From contig NZ_AGTR01000084.1 in NCBI RefSeq assembly GCF_000235625.1, positions 62,001-126,000 of the forward strand: a stretch of 64,000 nucleotides of DNA, in the 5' to 3' direction. How positions within the stretch are numbered: position 1 is the stretch's first letter; every line of letters starts with the position of its first letter. The notes under the pieces were generated by a model. It saw only the letters and a list, made by a program, of their open reading frames with translations, was not told the DNA's origin and did no database searches. The translations under genes and the position numbers were made by a program. This stretch comes from Marinobacter manganoxydans MnI7-9. GTDB lineage: Bacteria > Pseudomonadota > Gammaproteobacteria > Pseudomonadales > Oleiphilaceae. Of the stretch, positions 55,497 through 63,973 are shown one piece after another.

Positions 55497-55631
55497 ATTT
55501 GCAATAGTCGATCACTGATCCGTAATTGACCCGGTGCCCTATACTCCTGGTAACGGGAGCGCTGCTCGGCGAAGCCCGCTTCAACTGCTACTCTGAATGT
55601 TCTAATGGCACCGGTAGGAACGGAGGCTTCA

Positions 55632-56753
55632 ATGGGTATATTCAAACACCTTGTCCTGACAGGCAGCTTATTGCTGGTTGCCGTTCCCGGCATGGCCAAC
55701 CAGACCTTTTCCTCCGATAAAGCAGATTTCCGCCTGGAAACCGTGGCACAGAATCTCGAACACCCCTGGAGCCTCGCATTTATGCCGGACGGCTCCATGC
55801 TGGTGACAGAGCGGGAAGGAGAGCTGCGAATGATTCGGAACGGTTCGCTGGTGAATGACCCCATCAGCGGAGTACCCGAGCTCGTGGTATCCGGCCAAGG
55901 CGGATTGCTGGACGTTATTCTCCATCCGGACTTTGAGCAGAATCAGGTGCTTTTCCTGAGCTACGCCCACCGAAACCGGGACGGCATGACTACCCGGGTA
56001 GCTCGCGCCCGGTTGAGTGGTGATCGCCTCACCGACGTTGAAGTCATTTTTGAGGCCCTGCCCCGCTCCGGCGGCGGCCGACACTTCGCGGGCCGCATGG
56101 AATTTGACCGGGATGGCAACCTGTACGTGGCGGTGGGCGACCGGGGAGAGATGGACCGGGCCCAGGACAATTCTGACGATGCCGGAGGCGTACACCGGAT
56201 TACGCCCGACGGTGGCCCCGCACCAGGCAACCCGTTCCTGGACACCAGCGGCGTCAACGATACGTTTTATACAACCGGCAACCGCAATATCCAGGGCATG
56301 ACCATCCACCCGGAAACCGGCGAGATCTGGAGCCACGAACACGGTCCCCGGGGTGGCGACGAAATCAACATCATCCGGGCAGGCACCGATTACGGATGGC
56401 CGACAATCACTTACGGCATAGACTATTCGGGCCTGCCCATTACTGACAAAACCAAGAAGGAAGGCATGGCCCAGCCACTGCATTACTGGGACCCGTCCAT
56501 TGCGCCCTCGGGCATGGCGTTCTATACCGGAGATCTGTTTCCGGAATGGCAGGGGGACCTGTTCGTGGGCGCACTCAAGATGCGCAAACTGGTTCGTCTG
56601 CGCATCCAGGACGGAGAAGTGACGGAAGAGGAAGATCTGCTGACCGATCTCGACGAACGGATCCGCGATGTGCGCATGGGCCCCGATGGGGCACTCTGGC
56701 TGCTAACGGATTCACCCCGGGGCAAGGTTTACCGGATGGTGCCGGCTCAGTGA
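55632..56753 (+). CDS. PQQ-type soluble aldose sugar dehydrogenase (YliI-like)
   Basis: 373 aa from ATG at 55632 with CGGAGG upstream. Signal peptide (FKHLVLTGSLLLVAVPGMA), then the six-bladed beta-propeller fold: LEHPWSLAFMPDG opening, GRHFAGRMEFDRDGNLY, TGNRNIQGM and HEHGPRGGDEIN, as in the Asd/YliI family. Oxidises aldoses with PQQ in the periplasm; PQQ supply genes are not in this window. Overlaps the GFA gene by 7 bp. Confidence 0.87.
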   Translation: MGIFKHLVLTGSLLLVAVPGMANQTFSSDKADFRLETVAQNLEHPWSLAFMPDGSMLVTEREGELRMIRNGSLVNDPISGVPELVVSGQGGLLDVILHPDFEQNQVLFLSYAHRNRDGMTTRVARARLSGDRLTDVEVIFEALPRSGGGRHFAGRMEFDRDGNLYVAVGDRGEMDRAQDNSDDAGGVHRITPDGGPAPGNPFLDTSGVNDTFYTTGNRNIQGMTIHPETGEIWSHEHGPRGGDEINIIRAGTDYGWPTITYGIDYSGLPITDKTKKEGMAQPLHYWDPSIAPSGMAFYTGDLFPEWQGDLFVGALKMRKLVRLRIQDGEVTEEEDLLTDLDERIRDVRMGPDGALWLLTDSPRGKVYRMVPAQ

Positions 56754-57160
56754 GGATCGTTGGTTCTTTCAGTCTTTTCGAACTGTGGCAGTTCGTCGGT
56801 AATCTCGAACCAGTCGGACTTTGAACCAACGAAGACGTGTTGGGCCGGCCCCTTGCCCAGGGGTTCGTTGATGCAACCGACTCTCAGGCGGAGAATCCCG
56901 GGAATGGCATCAACACGGCTGTAGAGCTGGCTGCCGCAACGGCTGCAGAAACCCCGGTACTTGCCGGGGCGTGATTCGAACTCGGTAATCCTGTCTTCGC
57001 CGGATACGAACCGGAACCGCACCTTCTGCACCGGCGCGCTGGCCGAGAAAGCGCTGCCGTGGGCACGCCGGCACTGGCTGCAATGGCACAGGGCCACCGG
57101 GCCGAGCGGGCCATCGTATTCGAAACTGATATCGCCACACAGGCAACGACCGGTGTACAT
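56747..57160 (-). CDS. GFA/CENP-V family zinc protein
   Basis: 137 aa from ATG at 57160. Zinc-binding GRCLCGDISF, CHCSQCRRAHG and CSRCGSQL motifs define the glutathione-dependent formaldehyde-activating/CENP-V fold. True formaldehyde activation is unproven for most members. Convergent with the sugar dehydrogenase gene. Confidence 0.88.
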   Translation of the reverse strand: MYTGRCLCGDISFEYDGPLGPVALCHCSQCRRAHGSAFSASAPVQKVRFRFVSGEDRITEFESRPGKYRGFCSRCGSQLYSRVDAIPGILRLRVGCINEPLGKGPAQHVFVGSKSDWFEITDELPQFEKTERTNDPH

Positions 57161-57281
57161 GGTCCGGGCCTCACTGCTTCTGGTCACTGGTTAAGTCACG
57201 CGCGATGATACCCGCGGGCCACTTGAAGAACCAGTCTGCCGGCACCACTTTAGAAACACTTGATTCGCTAAGGAGGACATC

Positions 57282-58091
57282 ATGTCATTCAGCGCACTTC
57301 CGAAAATCGGTATGGGAACCTTCCGGCTCAAGGGCAATGACGCCCGTGACGCCGTCAAGAGCGCCCTGTCCCTGGGCTACCGCCATATTGATACCGCCCA
57401 GATGTACGAGAATGAAGCGGAAGTTGGCGATGGCATTACATCCAGCGGCATTCCGCGCCGGGAGATTTTCCTGACCACCAAGATCTGGTTTGACCAGCTG
57501 CACGCCAGCGACCTGATCAACAGCCTGCACGACAGTCTCGCGCGGCTGAAAACCGACCATGTGGATCTGGCCCTGATTCACTGGCCATCGCCCGGTGATG
57601 AAGTGCCCATGAAAGAGTATCTTGGCGCCCTCAGGGATGCCCAGCGCGAAGGGCTGGCCGAGCACATCGGCATTTCCAACTTCACCTGCGCCCAGATGGA
57701 TGAGGCGAAAGAGATCTTGGGCGACACACCCATTTTCACCAACCAGGTAGAAGTGCACCCCTTCCTGGCGAACCGAAAGGTTGTAGAGCATGCACAAAAG
57801 CTTGGTATCACCGTGACCGGCTATATGCCGCTGGCCGTTGGAAAGGTTATGGAGGACGAAACGCTTCAGCGCATTGCCGGTGAGCGAAACCTGTCCCCGG
57901 CACAGGTGGCAATCGCCTGGGTAGCGTCCAGGGGCGTCGTGCCCATTCCTTCCTCCACACGCCCGGCGCACCAGAAGGCCAATCTGGAGGCATTGGAAGT
58001 TCAGTTGAGCGAGGAAGAAATTCGTGCGATTGATAAGCTGGACCGCAACGAGCGAATCGCTAATCCAGACTTCGCGCCGGCCTGGGACTGA
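57282..58091 (+). CDS. dkgB: aldo/keto reductase, DkgB-like
   Basis: 269 aa with AAGGAGG upstream. Catalytic tetrad visible: Asp in HIDTAQMY, Tyr there, Lys in TTKIWFD, His in LIHWPSP. NADPH pocket near PIPSSTRPAHQKANLEA. 2,5-diketo-D-gluconate reductase/methylglyoxal reductase family, cytoplasmic. Convergent overlap of 32 bp with the DUF6064 gene. Confidence 0.88.
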   Translation: MSFSALPKIGMGTFRLKGNDARDAVKSALSLGYRHIDTAQMYENEAEVGDGITSSGIPRREIFLTTKIWFDQLHASDLINSLHDSLARLKTDHVDLALIHWPSPGDEVPMKEYLGALRDAQREGLAEHIGISNFTCAQMDEAKEILGDTPIFTNQVEVHPFLANRKVVEHAQKLGITVTGYMPLAVGKVMEDETLQRIAGERNLSPAQVAIAWVASRGVVPIPSSTRPAHQKANLEALEVQLSEEEIRAIDKLDRNERIANPDFAPAWD

Positions 58092-58737
58092 GCCAGAACC
58101 CGGCGCCAACCAGCAATAGCGTAGCGACAGGAGTGACAAGCAGCCAAGAGGTTTGCAGCACCCAGAACATGGCCGCGCTGAACAGACTCCACAACACCAG
58201 CAGCGGCAGGTAAAGCCAACGCCAGGGCCCGGTTATCACTGCAACAATCAGGGCACCGGCCGCTGCGGTAGTGCCGGGCGCGATGCCAAACAGCGCGAGC
58301 GCCTGCCACTGGCCAGACTCCGCCAAGACCAACCAGGGCAAACCACACGCCACGATCAGCCAGAGGGCGACAAATCGGCCAAATGATAGCGCGCCCCCAT
58401 GAACGCCACCGAAAAGCATCGCGGCGGCAAGCAGAACCCCTTGCGCCACAAAAGCCCAGCCAAACCACGCCGCCGGCCAGTTAATAGGGCCGAAGTAGCC
58501 CACCAGAAATCCATAGCCACTGACTGCCCAGGCAACCGCCATCAGCCCAACAGCCAAACACCTTGCGTTCCGGCCCTGCCTGAAAAGCAGAACAGGAATG
58601 CCAATGGCAGCGACCACCGCCAGCACCTGCCAGGGCCAGAGATCCTGGTTGATTCGAACAAACAGCCGCAGAAACACCTGCGGCCCGAACATCACGAAAT
58701 CCTGCAGCGAGTAGCTCAGCCAATCCGCGCCACTCAC
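58060..58737 (-). CDS. DUF6064-type membrane protein
   Basis: 225 aa from GTG at 58737, which overlaps the upstream reductase stop as GTGA, so the two are translationally coupled. About six or seven hydrophobic helices, with opening DWLSYSLQDFVMFGPQVFLRLF. DUF6064 family; function unknown. Its last 32 bp overlap dkgB in antisense orientation. Confidence 0.75.
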   Translation of the reverse strand: MSGADWLSYSLQDFVMFGPQVFLRLFVRINQDLWPWQVLAVVAAIGIPVLLFRQGRNARCLAVGLMAVAWAVSGYGFLVGYFGPINWPAAWFGWAFVAQGVLLAAAMLFGGVHGGALSFGRFVALWLIVACGLPWLVLAESGQWQALALFGIAPGTTAAAGALIVAVITGPWRWLYLPLLVLWSLFSAAMFWVLQTSWLLVTPVATLLLVGAGFWLSPRPARSLD

Positions 58738-59669
58738 AGAGACCTCACATAATCCGCCATCCGCTGGCGCTGATCGGCATCCGGAAGCGCCCCATAGAGT
58801 GCGCCCATGTTCTCCTTCATATGCTCGACCTTGCTCGTGGCCGGAATGGCACAGGTCACGGCCGGATGGGAAATGATGAACTTGAGAAAGAACTCCGCCC
58901 AGTTGCTGACGCCGACCTCCCCGACCCAATCCGGCAGCGGCTCAGACTGGAACCGGCGAAACAGCGAACCACCCTGGAACGGCCGGTTAACGATCACCCC
59001 GATGCGCCGCTCCCGGGCCAGTGGCAGCAACCGATTCTCAACTTCGCGATCCAGAACGTTATAGGTCAGCTGCACGAAATCCAGCGGTTCCCGCTCCATG
59101 ATCTGGGCAAACTCCCGATGCCGTCGACCGTGGGACGTGGTGATGCCGATATACCGAACATCACCGTTGGCCTTCATCTGCTTGAGGGTTTCAAGATGCC
59201 CCTGCCAACCCAGCAGATTGTGCACTTGCAACAGATCGAACTGATCCAAACCCCAGCGCCTGCCAGAACGCGCAGCCTCCTGCCGGGTTTCCGATTCATC
59301 GCCGGTCCAGATCTTGGTTGCTGCAAAAATCCGGTCGTGGGCGCCCAGAGAATCCAGCGCCTCACCAATCACGTCCGCAGCGGTGCCGTACATCGGCGAA
59401 CCGTCCACAACGGTTCCGCCCAGATCGAAGAAGGTTTTGAGGACTCTGGTACGCTGCGCGACCAGTTGCTCGTCGCCACCAACGTTGAAGGTAATCCAGG
59501 TGCCCATGCCGATCGCAGGGATGCTTTCGTTCGCTCCCGGGATCTGGCGCATGATAGGGGATAAAGAGGGTGTTCCCGACGTGTTTGCAAACAGCGACGG
59601 AGATTTCAAAGCGAGCCCGGCAAGACCCGCATTGATAAGAAACTGTCGTCTACTGAACCAGCCAGCCAT
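58734..59669 (-). CDS. Tat-exported aldo/keto reductase
   Basis: 311 aa from ATG at 59669 with GGAG upstream. Twin-arginine signal SRRQFLINAG plus hydrophobic h-region and Ala-Asn-Thr cleavage area. Mature part keeps the AKR tetrad: Asp and Tyr in VDGSPMYG, Lys in AATKIW, His in LLQVHNLLG, and the cofactor loop CAIPATSKVEHMKEN. Export would place an NADPH-type enzyme in the periplasm, so a preloaded cofactor is implied. Coupled by GTGA to the DUF6064 membrane protein. Confidence 0.82.
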   Translation of the reverse strand: MAGWFSRRQFLINAGLAGLALKSPSLFANTSGTPSLSPIMRQIPGANESIPAIGMGTWITFNVGGDEQLVAQRTRVLKTFFDLGGTVVDGSPMYGTAADVIGEALDSLGAHDRIFAATKIWTGDESETRQEAARSGRRWGLDQFDLLQVHNLLGWQGHLETLKQMKANGDVRYIGITTSHGRRHREFAQIMEREPLDFVQLTYNVLDREVENRLLPLARERRIGVIVNRPFQGGSLFRRFQSEPLPDWVGEVGVSNWAEFFLKFIISHPAVTCAIPATSKVEHMKENMGALYGALPDADQRQRMADYVRSL

Positions 59670-59721
59670 GTCTCCACTCCCACCGCGACGAATTTTCATG
59701 CGAATAGCACAAGGTGCCAAA

Positions 59722-59830
59722 GCGTGGGCCGGTCATCCCTTTGCCAGACCGTGGAGGGCCAGGGATGGCCCGACCGAGCCTACATGGAAGTATTTACGGC
59801 GTGTCTGGCAAAGGGATGACCCGCCCATGC
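59722..59830. repeat. structured repeat, copy B: outer stem with two inner hairpins
   Basis: 28-bp arms (59722-59749 and 59803-59830) are reverse complements with two mismatches, one of them G-T. Inside: hairpin 1 GGGCC, loop AGGGAT (59761-59766), GGCCC; hairpin 2 TAC, loop ATGGAA (59784-59789), GTA. Same layout and loop sequences as copy A at 48214-48321, with completely different outer-stem sequence. Lies between two minus-strand genes, with no T-run. Confidence 0.87.
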
Positions 59831-59863
59831 GACCACTCGAGAGCTGACAGTCTTCGTCGCAGG

Positions 59864-60634
59864 TCAGTTCCCGTAGTGGGCGTCGAGATATTTCAGAATA
59901 CGGGCAGACTCGAACAGCCCTTCCCCGGTATTGGGGTCTTCAAGATAGGGCACCTGAACCCGCTTGTGCACCTGGAAAAACGCATCCCGCTTGCCACCGG
60001 GAATCGGCGTATAGGGCCCCGGCTTGATGCGCTGCTTCGCCGGCCCGATCTCTGTCCAGTGCTCCTTGCCCAGGTTATGCAAGGTATACGGAATTTCCAG
60101 TTCACAAAGCCGCTCACGCACCAGCCGTGAAAACGGGCTGCCCTCAAAACTCCATAGGTGCAACGGCTGCTCCGGCCGCTTGCCCTGGCTGACCCTCAGC
60201 CCCCGCATGGCGCTGGTTACCGAGGCTACAGAGCCCAGGACCGGCTGCCAGACCCGGCCACGATAGTAGGACGGCACCGACCGGCCGGCATATTGCCGGA
60301 ACAGATACTCGATGATTTCCTCGGATTCGTACATGACCGTGCCCGTGTTCTGGTCCGCCAGCAGCGGGAACTGTTGCCTGCCTCCCAGAGCCTCTGCCTG
60401 GGCCCGGAAAACCGAACCACCCGTCGGGCAGGGCCGGATGTCCACATCCAGATTCAGGGCAGTCAGGGCTTCACGAACACGGCGGCAATAAGGACAGCCT
60501 TCCATGTCATAGAGCACAATGGGCTTTTCCGGCTGAGGAACCTTTTTAACCACCAGGCAACCGCGCCAGGCGGTGAGCGACGACGTTGCAACCGAGCCCA
60601 GCACGTGAACGTTGTGAGACAGCATTTTCGACAT
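59864..60634 (-). CDS. tandem glutaredoxin/GST-N-fold protein
   Basis: 256 aa from ATG at 60634. Two thioredoxin-like GST N-terminal domains in a row. The first (about 38-115) keeps an active-site CPYC (47-50) with RRVREAL; the second (about 157-255) has SPFS (166-169) in the same place, so it lacks the Cys pair. YESEEIIEYL and FESARILKYL end the two units. Probable thiol/glutathione-linked redox protein of unknown target, with a short basic N-terminal extension. Confidence 0.82.
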   Translation of the reverse strand: MSKMLSHNVHVLGSVATSSLTAWRGCLVVKKVPQPEKPIVLYDMEGCPYCRRVREALTALNLDVDIRPCPTGGSVFRAQAEALGGRQQFPLLADQNTGTVMYESEEIIEYLFRQYAGRSVPSYYRGRVWQPVLGSVASVTSAMRGLRVSQGKRPEQPLHLWSFEGSPFSRLVRERLCELEIPYTLHNLGKEHWTEIGPAKQRIKPGPYTPIPGGKRDAFFQVHKRVQVPYLEDPNTGEGLFESARILKYLDAHYGN

Positions 60635-60697
60635 AAACAAACCTTTTGTTGGAGACAACACCATTATCACGCAATCTGACGATTTTCCATTGGCTCA

Positions 60698-60711
60698 CGG
60701 GATCAATCCCG
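60698..60711. other. short dyad CGGGATCAATCCCG upstream of dacB
   Basis: CGGGAT and ATCCCG around a CA centre form a symmetric 14-bp dyad in the 258-bp gap between divergent genes. Too short a loop for an RNA hairpin; a regulator site is possible. Nothing else was resolved in the gap. Confidence 0.3.
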
Positions 60712-60892
60712 GGGGAATGTTAATTTTTGTCCACCTAACCCCATGATTCGAAAGGGCACTTACACGGCGTGACAAAAATTCAATACAAACAACGACACTA
60801 CTGCCATTTTTTAACGTCATGTAGAGCTTTTCTGCATAGTACAAACGGCCAGGATGGGCTATTGTTGAGGTATAAGAATTCACTGGACGGTG

Positions 60893-62473
60893 ATGATGGT
60901 TATCAAGGGTATGAGACGCTCAGGCTCATCAAGAGCAGAAAAACTGTGTCCTCGATTTAGAGGCTCTATGCTGGCATCCCTCCTGGCCTTCACTGTGATG
61001 GCGGTCCCTTCCGTCGCAGTCGCCGAGAATGATGACTCCGGCTTCTCCGGCAATCGCCTCTGGACCAATCAGCTGAAGGATTACGCGCTTCAGTCCCTGC
61101 AGAATGAAGATGCCATGAGCATGGCAGCCGTTCCGCTGAATGGCCCCGGCATCAATCAGTACATCAATGCCGATGCCCTGATGAGCCCGGGCTCCATCAT
61201 GAAGCTGGTAACCACCTTTGCGGCACTGGAGGTACTCGGCCCCAATCACCACTGGGATACCGATTTCCTGACCGATGGCGTTATGGCCGGCGACACCCTC
61301 AAAGGTAATCTCTACGTCCGCTTTGGCGGCGACCCGAAGCTCACCATCGAACGGCTCTGGACAACCCTGAGAGAGCTGCGCAGCATGGGGATTACCAGAA
61401 TTGAGGGCGACCTGATTCTTGATGGCACCTACTTTCAGGTAGACGGTGGTTTTCCTGCGTTCGAAGACAACGGCGATAACCCCCACGCGCCCTTCCTGGT
61501 AGAACCTTCCGCCTACCTGACCAATCTGAACCTGATGCACTTCCAGGTGCGCGCCGACGAGCGCGGCACCCAGGCCTGGAGCACGCCTTCCCTGGGCGAA
61601 GTGGTCATCGACAACCGCGTGGTTGCCACCGCCGAGGGCCCCTGCCCGTCGCGACGAAACTTCGAATGGGAGCCCATAATTCATGAAGACCATCGGGTGA
61701 CTGTGCGGGTAACCGGCGAGCTGCCCCAGGGCTGCCGGAGCACCACCTACCTGTCGCTGCTGCCCCATGAGCAGTACAGCGCCTCGTTGATCCGTTCCTT
61801 GCTGGCAGACCTCGGGGTCGTGGTCTCGGGCGGCGATCTGAACGGAGTCACGCCGGAAGATGCACGGCTGGTGATGAAAACCACCTCGCCAGACCTGGTA
61901 ACCATGGTGAGAGACATCAACAAGTGGAGCAGCAACGTCATGGCGCGCCAGCTGCTGCTCACCATTGGCGCCGAGAACCGCCTGGAAGATGAGAACGATG
62001 ACCGGGTTGCCGGCATTCGTGTGATCTATGACTGGCTCGAAGACAAAGGCATTAACACCGCCGGCATGGTGATCGACAACGGCGCCGGTCTCACCCGACA
62101 CGGCCGCATTACCGCCCGCCAGGGCGCACAGATCCTGCAACATGCCTGGAACAGCTCTTACTCGGCAGACCTGATGGCCTCCATGCCCATTATTGCGATG
62201 GATGGAACCATGGCACGCCGCCTGCGCAATACCGGCATGGACGGCGAAGGGCGCATAAAGACGGGTTATCTGGAAAACGTAAGGTCGATCGCCGGATTCA
62301 CCCGCGACTCAAATAACACCACCTGGGCCGTCGTAGGCATGGTCAATAATGATCCGGCCTGGAATGGCCAGGCCGTGCTGGACCGGATTCTGTATTCGCT
62401 GCATTTCCGGCCGCCGACCGGGACTGCGATTTCACATGCATCTTCCGGCACTTCTGATACCAGTATTCAATAA
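60893..62473 (+). CDS. dacB: D-alanyl-D-alanine carboxypeptidase/endopeptidase (PBP4, S13)
   Basis: 526 aa. A cluster of start codons (GTG 60890, ATG 60893 and 60896) makes the exact start uncertain. After a basic N-terminus comes a signal peptide (LASLLAFTVMAVPSVAVAEN). Penicillin-binding motifs: SIMK (Ser101-Lys104), SSN (346-348), KTG (456-458). A large insert between the first two motifs is typical of PBP4. Trims and cleaves peptidoglycan cross-links in the periplasm. Confidence 0.9.
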   Translation: MMVIKGMRRSGSSRAEKLCPRFRGSMLASLLAFTVMAVPSVAVAENDDSGFSGNRLWTNQLKDYALQSLQNEDAMSMAAVPLNGPGINQYINADALMSPGSIMKLVTTFAALEVLGPNHHWDTDFLTDGVMAGDTLKGNLYVRFGGDPKLTIERLWTTLRELRSMGITRIEGDLILDGTYFQVDGGFPAFEDNGDNPHAPFLVEPSAYLTNLNLMHFQVRADERGTQAWSTPSLGEVVIDNRVVATAEGPCPSRRNFEWEPIIHEDHRVTVRVTGELPQGCRSTTYLSLLPHEQYSASLIRSLLADLGVVVSGGDLNGVTPEDARLVMKTTSPDLVTMVRDINKWSSNVMARQLLLTIGAENRLEDENDDRVAGIRVIYDWLEDKGINTAGMVIDNGAGLTRHGRITARQGAQILQHAWNSSYSADLMASMPIIAMDGTMARRLRNTGMDGEGRIKTGYLENVRSIAGFTRDSNNTTWAVVGMVNNDPAWNGQAVLDRILYSLHFRPPTGTAISHASSGTSDTSIQ

Positions 62474-62537
62474 AAAAGCCTGCTGAAACAGCCGGCCCAG
62501 CAGTCATGCTTTGAGCAACGAAACAATGCTTCGACTA

Positions 62538-63578
62538 CTAGTCGACTGCAAAAATCACTTTGTCGATCACATGAATCACGCCGTTGGACGCCTCAACTTG
62601 GGCTTCGGTGACGTTGCTGCCCTCGATAACCAGAGCGTTGTTTTGTATATCAACGTTCAAAGTGGTGCCAGCCAGGTTCGCTACCGTACCGCCATTCGAA
62701 GCGTATGCCGTGAGAGAGTCTATCGTTGTTCCGAGAATATGTTGCTCGAGAATGCCTGGCAGATCTGGGCTGGCAAGCAATTGCTCTGCCGTAAGACCCT
62801 GATCAGCTAACAACGTTGCAAAGGCGGCATCTGTTGGCGCGAACACAGTCAAGGCCGCATCCGGGTCCGAGGCTGCAGCGACCAGATCGGTAGCGCCCAT
62901 TCTTCCGCTTGCTTCTAGGAGTGCATCTAGCAGAATTGTGAACTCAGCATCTTGTTCAGCGTTTGCGAGCGCCGTTACGATCTCCGCAATCGTTGAATCT
63001 GTATCACTGAGATCGCTCGGTGGGGGAAGAAGTACTTTGTCGATTAGGTGAATAACACCATTAGTCGCATCGACATCAGTTACCGTTACTCGAGAGGTGT
63101 TTACGTATAATACGTTTTCACCACTTTCCTCAGAAATTGAAAGCGCGACGTCTTTACCGTTCACTGTTGGAACGAGACTTTCTGCAGGAGCGTTTTGAGC
63201 GACGCTAATAGCAGAGTCTGCCTTCACTTCACCTACTGACGTTGCGAGCACGTGGTAAGGCAGAACCGCGTTTAATAACGCTGTGTTGGCCAACAACTCT
63301 TCAGCCGTGATACCCAAGTCATCTAACAGAGCTTGAAAGGCAGCGTCTGTCGGCGCGAACACGGTTAACTCGTCATCTCCACCAAGTAGTTCAGCGATAG
63401 TCGGGTCTGCTGCAAGAACGGCCTCTTCAAGGATCGTCGTGTTTTCATTTTCAACGGCGATTTCCAGAATAGTTTGCGTTGCAGCATCTGCTGAGTCGTT
63501 ATCATCGTCATCAAGCCAACACCCGGACAGCATAACACTGCCCGCCAAAACCATCGGTAAAGCGTATTTTGTATTCAT
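62538..63578 (-). CDS. lipoprotein with two fasciclin (FAS1) domains
   Basis: 346 aa from ATG at 63578 (GGGGAG upstream). Lipobox LSGC (Cys20), a short acidic linker, then FAS1 domain 1 (about 36-185) and 2 (about 195-346), each with LTVFAPTDAAF, PYHVLAT/EQHILGT and NGVIH(L/V)IDKV. Surface adhesion or matrix protein by family. By eye, its G+C and third-position GC are lower than the neighbours, suggesting acquisition. Confidence 0.88.
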   Translation of the reverse strand: MNTKYALPMVLAGSVMLSGCWLDDDDNDSADAATQTILEIAVENENTTILEEAVLAADPTIAELLGGDDELTVFAPTDAAFQALLDDLGITAEELLANTALLNAVLPYHVLATSVGEVKADSAISVAQNAPAESLVPTVNGKDVALSISEESGENVLYVNTSRVTVTDVDATNGVIHLIDKVLLPPPSDLSDTDSTIAEIVTALANAEQDAEFTILLDALLEASGRMGATDLVAAASDPDAALTVFAPTDAAFATLLADQGLTAEQLLASPDLPGILEQHILGTTIDSLTAYASNGGTVANLAGTTLNVDIQNNALVIEGSNVTEAQVEASNGVIHVIDKVIFAVD

Positions 63579-63733
63579 TGTTTCAACTCCCCACTTGTAG
63601 AGGTTGTTTACCAGGATTTGAGTGGTTCGAACCTGCACAAATTCAGTCCTTGAATCATGCGTCAATGCATGTACGGGGAGTCAGAAAGAACGGATTTGCA
63701 TCTTTTAACATTTAAGCTTACATCTGTACGCAG

Positions 63734-63973
63734 TCAGTGAAGTCTGCGAATGGTGAACTCGGTCATCTTCCCGGCAAGCGGAGCGATGAAGGTTACCAGA
63801 GGGAAAGCAACGGCCCAGGCGACCAGGAAAGCCGGCTCCTATCTGTAGTGGAACTCACTGTCGATGCCCGTATTGATGAAAGTGATCACTCCGGACATCA
63901 GCAGGGACATGATTCCGGACATGTAAAAGCCGAAGATCAGCTGGTGTAGACGTGAAAGTCTCATTTTGCTCAT
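63734..63973 (-). pseudogene. DUF2798 small membrane protein gene with an in-frame amber codon
   Basis: ATG at 63973 follows AGGAG. The first 44 codons encode a typical DUF2798 start (LHQLIFGFYMSGIMSLLMSG, VITFINTGIDSEFHYR). Codon 45 is TAG (63839-63841). The same frame then continues as a normal second half (EPAFLVAWAVAFPLVTFIAP, then KMTEFTIRRLH) to TGA at 63734-63736, giving the family's ~79-codon length. So the frame is intact and only one codon is broken. Nonsense mutation, sequencing error, or read-through are the options. Confidence 0.8.

Noticed and set aside
48214-59830. Reading the two structured repeats as integron attC sites
   Set aside because: No GTTRRRY/RYYYAAC core, no integrase or cassette array nearby, and the hairpins are internal rather than at the ends.
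59722-59830. Reading the repeat as an intrinsic terminator
   Set aside because: No T-run follows the stem and the inner hairpins are conserved, which terminators do not require.
60929-62143. A 404-codon minus-strand frame opposite dacB
   Set aside because: Shadow of dacB; it has no recognisable motif or ribosome site.
62476-62520. Possible terminator after dacB (CTGCTG...CAGCAG)
   Set aside because: Loop is long and the T-run is only partial; too weak to call.
63839-63841. Pyrrolysine or programmed recoding at the amber codon
   Set aside because: No pyl genes, no recoding structure recognised, and loss of function or a base error is simpler.
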